The notes under the pieces are model-generated. The model had not been told where the DNA came from. It saw nothing but the letters and a program-made list of their open reading frames with translations, and searched no databases. Below, piece by piece: positions 55,482 through 64,000 of a DNA stretch of 64,000 nucleotides. The first letter of the stretch is position 1; each line of letters starts with the position of its first letter. Origin of the DNA: Oidiodendron maius Zn (taxonomy: Eukaryota; Ascomycota; Leotiomycetes; Myxotrichaceae); the NCBI GenBank assembly GCA_000827325.1, contig KN832888.1, forward strand, positions 658,069 to 722,068. Direction: 5' to 3'. A program made the position numbers and the translations under genes.

Positions 55482-58400
55482 ATGACCCGACCGAAAGTCG
55501 ATCCCGACAAGCGCCAACGGATCGCACAGGCCTGTGATTCTTGCAAGCGGAGGAAGCAAAAGGTACGAGAAATACTTTTTAGTGTTTGGTGACCCTTACT
55601 CTCTGCGTCTCCTTTTCTCGGCTTGTCCAACACATGACCATGCCACCTCCAAGTTGCCTTTTATATCCTTTATATCTTGCAGCACATGGCTTTTGAGTAA
55701 TGACCGACTAGGTAGTGGTATCATCATATGCCATGTGGTTTCTCATCTAGTCAAGTCTATGATTAAGATTTGTACTACCCTTAACATTATTGGTATTTGT
55801 TCGGCCCTTAAACCCCTAAGCAACTCCAAGAAGATATTATTTCCTGCGTAACGACTCTGAGCTATCAAAGAGCAATGGAATTGGCAATCTTTTGTTCTAT
55901 TTTCTCTCTAGCTGTCTCGTTAATGTTGCTTTAATCAATAAGCTCGGCGGGCCCATATGTTAGCTAGTCTATACACATACAGGCTCCAACCGTTAACTCG
56001 GTGCTTTAGAGTGTTTGCTAACTGGCAGATAAAGTGCAATGGATCGCAGCCATGCAACGGATGTTCCAAGAGAAATGCGTCCTGTACTTACGGCCCATCT
56101 GGGACGGATTCGGAGGAACAGCGTTCTCCAAAGCGCCGAGTGCTTAATCACTTTAGTGGCGCGTTCGCATCGTCCACGGCTACACCTGGGCCTCGGATGA
56201 CACCGAAACGAACTATCCCAATACATGATCCAAGGAGACTCCATGGCGTCAGTGTCCCAGGAATTGGGCTGCAAAGAGGCCAGGAGGCTAGGGAGCAAGC
56301 TGTGGTGTTCCCGGAGCCAGAGGATCATTTGGAGGTACGAGGGACGAGTTTTGGTGGCAAAGACGAGGAGGCAGTTGTGGAAAGCAATCCTCGACTACTG
56401 GAGGATCCTACAGGACGAGTGTGTAAGTACTAAAGAAATGTTCCTGTCATAATGTCTCATTCATTGACTCGTTTCATTTGATTTTAGTGTATATCGGAGA
56501 CTCAGCTGCGCTGTCATTCTTGCAACTTATTCGAACCTACGTAGAGAGTGTTGCAGGTGCTCAAAATCCTTTTATTATGGATCCCAGAAGACTCAAAATC
56601 ATCGAGCATACCATTACTCTTCCCCCAAATATACGCCGTACCCATCTTCTTCCCGATAAGAAGACTGCCATGGTTTTGGTGGACTCGTTCTTCACAAATG
56701 TTAGCTTATTATAATGGCACTGGAATCATACTGTTGCTGACACCCACTAGACTAATGGACTTATGGAGGTATTCCCTCGGGACCTTTTTACTGTTAATGT
56801 TGAAAAGTGCTACAGGGATCCATTAAGCGTGGACCCATCTTGGCTCTGTCTTTTATATCTTACATTTGCTATAGGGCTTGTCATGGCAGCTCCAAAACCA
56901 GGAACGCCCGAAGAAAGCATCATACAGAAGCTACTAGGCGAAGTATCTATAGGAAAGGACGGAAAGTCCTACCCGGTCGATCGAGCTGAGTTGTTCTACT
57001 TAGATGCCAAGCATCTCAGTGATCCTTCCGGATTTGAAGATGCAGGATTTTGGAGTATACAGGCTTTGATGCTAATGTCTGTATATATGCTAGCAGTATC
57101 GAGACGAAACGCCGCATATGCGTATGCTGGTAAGCCTTTCTCCATTTCAGGATGTGCATAAATGTTAATAGAGTTGTAGGTATGGCATTGCGATCTGCCT
57201 TTGCGCTGGGCCTCCACAGAGCGGAAACAATGGCCCTGTTCCCTGATGCAGAGCAGCTAGTCCGACGCAACTTGTGGCGAAGCCTATATGTCTTGGATCG
57301 ATTCCTATCAGCTTCATTAGGACGCCCTACAGCAATACGAGATAGTGATTGCTCTGGCGATATACTCACATATAGAGGAAATACTACGGATGGGCGGGGG
57401 CTGGAAGCAGCTGTAAATAGCTGCCACACAATTGGGATAATTCTTGATACGGTCTATTCACAGCGAAAGGTTTCCGGAAAGATGGCACAAGATATCGCAG
57501 ATCATTGTAAAGGCTGGCCTCAAGCCTTAGATCCTAGCCTGCATTACAGCCGGGCAAGCCCAGCAAATCCCGCCCAAGGGATTGCGATATTGCATGTGAA
57601 CCTTCTCCACTATCACTCAATCATGCTTCTTACAAGACCGTTCTTTATGTTTACCCTAAATAAGGAGGAAAAAATGAAAAGAGACACTGGCCAAAAGCCT
57701 ATCAGAGGAGGATCACGGGCAGACAGATTCGGAGAGGCTTGTGTCTCTGCAAGCTGCCAAAGCATTGCCTTGATACACAACGCCCTCCGAGGTAAATACT
57801 TACCTCGGAGGGATCCTTTTGTCATGTAAGCCCTACGACTGCGAGTACATACAGGCTGCCAAATACTTATGAATCATGTCAGGTATTTCTTATTTTCGTC
57901 CGCACTAGTTGTTCTCTCAAGCGAATTCTCCGAACTCTACCCTCATATCACCGTTAGCAGTCCTAGCACTCGTGCAATTGAGGCGATGAAATACAGTGCC
58001 GAGAACGATCCACAAGGGAGCCGTCTGCATTCCATCCTCACGTCTTTCCGTGAGGTGGTCGTCGAACATCGAACACATGTGGCTCAGAGTTTGGATACAA
58101 ATATCGCACCAGACCAAACTGGTCCACCTCAACCAATAATTCCGCTTTCAAATGAACGCAACGAGCCAATAGATACCAATATCATTACCTCGCTGCCGGT
58201 TACTACCATGTCCTCTCATCCAGCGCCCATAGTCTCATTTCGGACTCCTCACCGGCCTGTGACAGAGCCAGGTTTCAGCTGGTCACAAGCGGTTCCAATA
58301 GCCCGTCGTTCTCCCACCCACATCTCCCTTCCCGAATTCGGTCAAGATCACAGGGAAGGCTCCTCTAGGCAACCCACTCCTCAGACCTCCTGGGACCCTT

Positions 58401-58603
58401 TCCTTGAGTTGGCACATGTCTCGAGCGATAAGGTGAGCGAAGGTGGGTCACTTGTAGGAGAGGCGGAGATCGATTTCGAGTCACTGTGGCAGTGGCCTAA
58501 TCACGATGGCACTGGCCTCCTGCCCACAGGCGTTAATTTGACGCCCGGAGGAACAACTCTGATGCCTGGAGGTGTTCTGGGGGTGAAAACTTGGCCTGGG
58601 TAA
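55482..58603 (+). CDS. Zn2Cys6 transcription factor with fungal MHR domain
   Basis: Six exons, 55482-55562, 56035-56422, 56488-56699, 56751-57129, 57180-57825 and 57883-58603, give 808 aa. The zinc cluster CX2CX6CX5CX2CX6C is complete (Cys18, 21, 28, 34, 37 and 44) with the basic run KRRKQK. It is split between Cys21 and Cys28 by a 472-nt intron, long for this genome. The fungal transcription-factor middle homology region spans about residues 160-560 (FPRDLFTVNVEKCYRDPLSVDPSW, GMALRSAFALGLHRAE, LVRRNLWRSLYVLDRFLSASLGRP). The C-terminal ~200 residues are Ser/Pro-rich with acidic patches, a likely activation region. It is nuclear and binds CGG triplets by family analogy. The neighbouring CoA-transferase is the first candidate target. 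Confidence 0.9.
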
Positions 58604-58926
58604 TCTACTATATGCATGATATATTGTATCAGGACATAGATATAGGGTTCGCGAGACATACTGGAGCTGGTTGTAAATCTATGGCGTCGGGGGACTCCAA
58701 AAAGTACTAGGCGTTGACCTTTGGGGACGATGGATATATAGGAACTAGATCACAGGGAAGTGGATATAACACTTGCATATATAGGTTGGGACAGTGGATA
58801 GCATCTAGTTGGAAATACGCTCGCTCTTGGGGATAGTACAGGAACATAGCTACAATAAATTTTGTAGCAGGCTCACATCTGCTTAAAGCTCTCTATAATC
58901 TACATACATATCATCACTCAGTTGAC
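58604..58926. other. Convergent 3' region
   Basis: About 320 bp, AT-rich, between the regulator and PDX1 stop codons. It should contain both 3' UTRs. Nothing else is seen. Confidence 0.5.
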
Positions 58927-60236
58927 TCACAAAACGAGCCGTCCCGGCTCGCTTTCAAGTACGGCTTTCACTCGCTCAAGGAAAACCTCTGCCCTCTTCT
59001 CGTCGCCCTTTGGGGCCTTCACGCTGAAAACATTAACAGCAGTCGAAATTCCTGCAGATGGCTTAGCACTAAAGCTTGGTTTTGAGGGCTTTGCATTTCC
59101 AGTCAAGATATCGATAATGTCTGCTTTCTTAGACGGTACTAAGGAAGGATTTAAGGCGGGAGTGAGCTCTGGCAGAGCAGTAATTTGAGGAAGGAAGCTG
59201 CCCCTGTATCCGTTTGTCGAGGCAGCGCCATCAAGACCAAGGACCTGGTTGAACAGCTCGTCTGCTGTAGGTTTATAAGACTTGGAGCGAGGTAGGCTGT
59301 CGTTCGCAACATCCGTAGCCCGAGCTATGAATGTGGACAGCGGCATGAACACGCCAAGCGTAGATTGTATCCGCTTTTGGACCTCGATAACTGCTTTCAT
59401 GGAAACAGGAACGGCGATCTCGAGGTCCTCGACGACTGGTTCAGATGCTGCCTCTGCTTGCTTTGTGGCCTTCGGGGCTGGAGGCAGAGCAAGCTTAATA
59501 TTACTGAGATCGAGATGACTCAGCTTGGAAATCCTAGCAGAGAGTTCTGTGGGGTATGTGGAGGAGACGGAGCCAAGGTATGCCAAGACGTCACCCTTTA
59601 GCAGGCGATTGTTTGGTCCTGTGGGAGTGATCTTGTCTATGGCAGATTGATCGAGGCCGTGCTCATGCAAGAGATGCTGTACTGATGGTAGGAGGGGATA
59701 GGTTTGCTTCTTCGGAGATCTGAAAGGTTTCGGTGCCTGAGAAGGTGTGCTGGGTGCTGGTTCAGGAGCTTCCACTTTTGTTGGTGATTTGGCGGGTATG
59801 TCTTCCGCAGGTACTTCCAGAGAGTTTAGATCATCTCCAGGCTCTGCAATCACGCCAATTCGCGTGCCAACCTTTATTCCCTTGCTACCATCACCCTGTG
59901 TGATCTTGGCCATAATTCCATCATCCTGAGCTTCAACATCCATTGATGCTTTGTCAGTTTCGATTTCGAGTAGGACGTCGCCGGCCGCGAATGAATCTCC
60001 CTCTTTTACGTTCCAACTGGCAATATTCCCTTCTGTCATGGTCGGGGACAAGGCCGGCATAGTAAAATTATGGGCAGCAAGGCATTTTGCTGATGCCCGG
60101 AAACCTGTTGATCGTAAGCCACAAAGCTCTTTGGAGCGCTGACAGCATAGTGCTCACCTCTTACAGTCGCGTCTCGCCGCAATTGCCGTACGGTTAACCT
60201 GGCCGACAAGCGGCAGGCCGGAGCCAGAGACACCAT
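58927..60236 (-). CDS. pdx1: Pyruvate dehydrogenase complex protein X (E3-binding protein) PDX1
   Basis: Two exons, 60158-60236 and 58927-60104, give 418 aa. The first ~40 residues are Arg-rich and lack acidic residues apart from one Asp, a mitochondrial presequence. A lipoyl domain follows (MPALSPTMTEGNIASW) with the lipoylated lysine in ETDKASM (about residue 78). A peripheral-subunit-binding domain lies at about 160-205 (LLPSVQHLLHEHGLDQSAIDKITPTG, LLKGDVLAYL). The C-terminal third resembles the start of an E2 core but lacks the catalytic HxxxDG motif and is shorter than E2. This is the protein X layout, which tethers dihydrolipoamide dehydrogenase to the pyruvate dehydrogenase core in the mitochondrial matrix. 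The start codon overlaps, on the other strand, an ATG of the divergent transcript's possible leader. Confidence 0.92.
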
Positions 60237-60478
60237 GCTGGCTGTACGGATTGAGTGTCAATCGAGCTGCGTGGAGCGAGGAACGGTGGTTGAGGCACTC
60301 ACGATTATCGAGACGTTGAGAAATCCCAGGCACGCGCTAGCAGGGGTTTCCGATTGCCGACTCTCCGAACTTCGAATTTCTCTGCACCAGGCACAGCAGT
60401 CCTGTCGCGCCCAAGGTAAGAATTGGCCCCGATAAAAGAAACCATATGCGATAATTTACTAATTCAGTTGTTTTACAG
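60237..60478 (+). promoter_or_regulatory. Compact bidirectional promoter and 5'-UTR intron
   Basis: Only 242 bp separate the PDX1 ATG from the ATG of the next plus-strand gene. A probable 5'-UTR intron runs from 60416 (GTAAGA) to 60478 (TTACTAAT branch site, TTTTACAG acceptor directly before the ATG). If the plus transcript starts before 60235, an upstream ATG there opens a frame that passes the main ATG out of frame. Confidence 0.5.
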
Positions 60479-61456
60479 ATGTTAGCTTCCTCGAGGAGGC
60501 TCTTATTCTGGCCGAAATGCAGGTTTAAACCTCCCCGAGACCATTATGCCCTCTACCAGGTGGAGCATCTTCAGAAGCCTCGATCGTTCTCTGAGTCGAC
60601 AATACTTGGAGCGGTGAAGAAGAAATGGCTTCAATCTGCTCCCAATTCAGCAAAAGCTTCAACCACACAATCGTCTCCCTTGACCAAAGTAGCCGATACA
60701 CTCAAAAAGCCAGTCTACCAAACCTATGCTGCCAAACTCGCAGAAAAGGGCCAGCCGACCCTCATCTACATCGCCCCATCTCACACGGCATTCCTGATAT
60801 CTAGCTACAGTGCCGCTGGATTCTGCTTTGCATACTCAGGTTATAACTTCTGGCATTCCTCCCTCTATGCCCCCCCCGACCTGGCCTCATGGGTCCCAAT
60901 CGCCTTCGGTGTGGTTTGCATCGGCATGTCCGCCATGGGAACGTGGTTGATGCTCAGCCCATCACACCTAATACGGTCTATAACTGCGGTACCAAAATCC
61001 GTAGCCAAAGTCGCCGCAAGAGGAAAGCCAATCCCAAGGACTGGACAACCCGATCTCGAACTCCAGATCGAGTTGCGCAGGATGATACCCCTGCCATTTT
61101 TCAAGCCGCGCAAGCTCTACATAAAGCCAGAGGATATAGTTATTCGGTCTTCGCTAGTGAGACCTCCGGCCAGGAAGTTGACGCCGGAGGAGACTTATAA
61201 GCTGATGCTGCATGAGAAAGAAGAGAAGAAGAAGGCGCTGGAATATGAGCAGACACACATCATGAGCGCACCGTTCAGGCACATGAGCAAATTTTTATTC
61301 AATTTGTTCAAAGCAATTGCGAGGGCATGGACGAGAGAAGGTTTTGCAAAACTGAGAGCTAATGGACAGACATATAAGCTGGACGTCACCGGAGGCTGGG
61401 CTCTGGATGGAGGAAAGGCTTTGGATCGTCTGGTGACGCTGAAGCCTGAGATTTAA
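60479..61456 (+). CDS. Two-pass mitochondrial membrane protein, possibly TMEM223/Mrx15-like
   Basis: A single coding exon of 325 aa with a probable intron in the 5' UTR that ends at the base before the ATG. The N-terminus is rich in Arg, Lys and Ser and suits mitochondrial import (MLASSRRLLFWPKCRF). Two hydrophobic segments lie near residues 100-125 (TAFLISSYSAAGFCFAYSGYNFW) and 138-160 (WVPIAFGVVCIGMSAMGTWLML). A conserved-looking block RMIPLPFFKPRKLYIKPEDIVI follows, then a charged helix and an amphipathic C-terminal region. The two-helix hairpin with a soluble C-terminal beta block resembles TMEM223/Mrx15 proteins of the inner membrane, but that is a tentative match by eye. Head-to-head pairing with PDX1 also points to mitochondria. 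Confidence 0.75.
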   Translation: MLASSRRLLFWPKCRFKPPRDHYALYQVEHLQKPRSFSESTILGAVKKKWLQSAPNSAKASTTQSSPLTKVADTLKKPVYQTYAAKLAEKGQPTLIYIAPSHTAFLISSYSAAGFCFAYSGYNFWHSSLYAPPDLASWVPIAFGVVCIGMSAMGTWLMLSPSHLIRSITAVPKSVAKVAARGKPIPRTGQPDLELQIELRRMIPLPFFKPRKLYIKPEDIVIRSSLVRPPARKLTPEETYKLMLHEKEEKKKALEYEQTHIMSAPFRHMSKFLFNLFKAIARAWTREGFAKLRANGQTYKLDVTGGWALDGGKALDRLVTLKPEI

Positions 61457-64000
61457 ATATTTGGGTGTATGATATGAACTGTACAAATATATTTCGAAGA
61501 GGGCATGTGAGAGGGTTGAAACGCCCGTATACACATCTTAGTTTCATCTCATACTCTTACGTGACTTTATACCGCAGTTTTGTTACTCCGTCCAGCCACC
61601 GAACTCTGCTCAGAATTGAAACGTCCATGGACGGTTCAGGCCATTGAAAGGGCACAAAGTACCTTTGAATCTAGTTGAAGGTCATTGACCTAGGTGTTCG
61701 GAAACTTATTATATCACCCTTCCAAATCGCTATCCAAAAAATGCAACAAAAATTACAGGAAAAGCAGACAAAGTAATATGAGCTCAACTTTTCCCGAAAC
61801 TGTTTAATTACTATTACAAATTGCATTCCCACTCTGCTTCCAGTTTTTCTTCCGGTGTGCTAGTAAGTTCCACGGGAAGTTTCGTCTCCTTAACCCACGT
61901 AGGTCAAGGAAAGCTATTTCCCAAAGAACATTTCCCTTACCCTAAAATGCCCGAACTATTTCATCATAGATCTACCAGATCTGTACTCCCCCCTGGGATG
62001 TGATACCGAGCTGTCCCACTACAGTAAATGCCTGGTGAACACCACGTCACGGGATGCTGATCATGGAATGACATCAGATGACAGAGACACAAAAACTTCC
62101 CCATTCTTGAGCCATGTTGTGAGAGCCGATAGGTATTAGCAGTTCCACTGATCATCGAGCCATAGTTATAGGGCCGTTCCGTAGCCCGTGGGTTCAAGAT
62201 CGCTCTTAAGGCACTGCGTCACGTCGCATTCGACCACATGAAAGTTTGCAAAGGTTTGGGAAGACCTAATGTAGATGCGCACACGACATGACGTTGTCAG
62301 GTAAGGGTATGTACCCTTTGAGATGTCAATCATTAGAACGAAATTCCCCCATGCCAGCTTTGGTAGGTGGCCAAGGCGGATGTTCCAGCGGGCGGAAGGG
62401 AACTATGCGTAAGAGGTAAAGAAATGCATCATTACAAAGCTGCCATACTGCAAAGGATGCTCGGTTGGCTGAGATCATTCTAGGCTAGACACCACCTAAG
62501 GTTAGAGGCTGATCTCAGACGGGAGCACAGACGCTTCCCAAGTCCTTATCAAACTTCGCCTCCAGCTCGCAGGGGTTGCATTCGAGCTGCGACCAAACGG
62601 GGGAAGGGTAGAGTGCGAGAGTGACTGTTTGACCAACTGACTGAGGTGAGACTTATGAGCAGCAGAGAGTTCCAGAGAAGGAATATCTCGAATGGCGGTG
62701 ACCGTTCCCACAGCTGTGCTCGTTGGTGGTTCCTCGGCACTCAGCAGGCACATCAAACCTCTCACTCGACAATGGCGAGTTGATAATTATGCAAAGGAGA
62801 TGTTGGATGGCAGCGGCCGGGAAACATTACTCGACGACGTCGGGATATGCACGTCCTTCGGCCTAATGGCTATTATGGCATTGCATAGGACTGGTCCGTG
62901 CTGGTACGCCACGGCAGAGGGAATGCAGCAGAAGCCGTTGAAACAATTCAAATCAGTGGTTGATGTAAGTCACCTTGATAGTCCCGCTATTACCCCAGTG
63001 GCTCGATGGCGTGATGACCTTGTTGAAACGAGTCGGTGAGGGAGGCCAGCCCTAGTCCACGATCCCTCAAGGTCGCTTCTCGAGTTGGTGCAGTTCGCGG
63101 GATGGGAGTGGCCGGAGCACATGTCGTTTGTGGCATTCCGTCGAGCACATGCTTGCTGCGGGGGGGGCGCACCGCGATGAAGTAGTGCGGTGACGGCCTG
63201 TCGGTGCACCCGATATCGTGGGCACCTCATTCCTGCTCGATACCTCAGGAGTGTCGGGAATACTGGTCGGAGGTCGCAGAATCGGGCTCAAGTGAGAGAG
63301 AGAAATGTGTATATAACGGGAAATCTCAGTCAGAATCGTGACCGGGTGACGGCCAGAGCTGCGCCTTCAGTGGGGGCAGGTGTGTGCGATGCTACCGTAG
63401 ACCAGAGTGAGAGCATGTCAGTTGGACTGCGAAATCTTTGCCACGAGGTAGGCTTGCTGACCAACTCTCTGATCTTCAAATCTCGATCTGTCCTGTCTTG
63501 AAAGTACCGATTTACATGTACAGTATCCCTCGATCCCGGCCCCAAACCTGATGTATAATATTCGCCTTTTTAGACCTCGCCAAGCCCTGGTTGCAAATGC
63601 ACGATCCTCATGACCAGCATGGAAAGTCGCCGGCTTGCTACATACAGCTACATGAAGATATTTCCCCATGCAGCGCGGTCGGACCATGCATGAAGGGCGT
63701 CATTTTTGGCAGGCCCCCCAGCTCGTAGCCACTCTTCTTTTCGACGACGGCGTCTTCCTTCGGCTGAGCTTGGCGAACTGCGGATAGAACTAGTTGCGAG
63801 GGAGACGAATGCTCACCCCGTCGCCCAAACACGCGCGCCCGCCACGGGTTATCAGCTGGGGCGGGCTGAGGACATCACGATCTGACTTGCGGTCAGCAAC
63901 CGCAAGAAAAGGGTGTGGAGGCGTTGCCCCCCGCGAGGCGAACCTCGCTTTCTGATATGACTGAGGGCAGCGAGCGGTGAAGGGAGGGAAATGACATAAA
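61457..64000. other. Terminal gene-poor region
   Basis: About 2.5 kb with only short frames, the longest being 62692-63039 (115 aa) on the plus strand, which has no recognisable domain. I see no tRNA, transposon ends or tandem repeat. The final ~200 bases are GC-rich and may belong to a promoter of a gene beyond the window. Confidence 0.45.

Noticed and set aside
60235-60415. Additional N-terminal coding exon for the 60479 gene
   Set aside because: Splicing 60415 to 60479 puts the frames out of register, so the upstream frame cannot extend the protein; kept only as a possible uORF.
62160-62200. tRNA-like T-arm (GGTTCAAGATC)
   Set aside because: The B box is imperfect and no matching acceptor, D or anticodon arms fold around it.
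62692-63039. 115-aa plus-strand frame near the window end as a gene
   Set aside because: No domain, and opposite-strand frames overlap it; insufficient support.

Overview
The window is nuclear DNA of a filamentous ascomycete (Pezizomycotina). The genes carry short introns (mostly 46-78 nt) with GT..AG ends and CTAAT/CTGAC-like branch sites. The gene set is typical of such fungi: an FWD-1-like F-box/WD40 protein, the dynactin p62 subunit, a GH55 beta-1,3-glucanase, a Zn2Cys6 regulator and a secreted M28 peptidase. A Leotiomycetes-like genome is a guess; the sequence alone does not fix the class. I see no bacterial, viral or organellar segment, no CRISPR array and no intact transposon.

Layout. 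0-12 kb: secreted M28 peptidase (+), F-box/LRR protein (-), PAS-domain kinase PSK1 (+). 12-20 kb: a membrane/coiled-coil protein of unknown function (-), the vacuolar SNARE VAM7 (-) and the microtubule plus-end protein EB1/Bim1 (-), whose first intron uses a GC donor. 20-26 kb: a five-exon GH55 glucanase (-) and a long gene-poor upstream stretch. 26-37 kb: the PHD-finger protein NTO1 (-), dynactin p62 (+), ribosomal protein S7 (-) and the FWD-1-like F-box/WD40 protein (-). 37-40.5 kb: an AT-rich, gene-poor stretch with a purine-rich tract and remnants of a small cysteine-rich secreted protein gene. 40.5-50.5 kb: cohesin SMC1 (-), glycerophosphocholine acyltransferase GPC1 (+) and the APC/C activator CDH1 (-). 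52.5 kb: an intron-containing tRNA-Glu(CTC). 53-61.5 kb: a family III (CaiB-like) CoA-transferase (-) divergent from a Zn2Cys6 regulator (+), then pyruvate dehydrogenase protein X PDX1 (-) divergent from a two-pass mitochondrial membrane protein (+). 61.5-64 kb: nothing I can call.

Most genes are single-copy housekeeping genes with no shared pathway. Two local relations stand out. The CoA-transferase and the zinc-cluster regulator share a 633-bp promoter that contains clustered CGG/CCG triplets, which suggests a regulator with its target. PDX1 and the mitochondrial membrane protein have start codons about 240 bp apart. Three genes for ubiquitin-ligase substrate receptors (F-box/LRR, FWD-1-like, CDH1) lie in the window, and the palindrome TATCGATA occurs upstream of both F-box genes. 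I did not find a convincing new biological system. The best leads are the CoA-transferase/regulator pair, the degraded secreted-protein locus near 39.7 kb, the GC-AG intron of EB1 and several unexplained inverted repeats in promoters.
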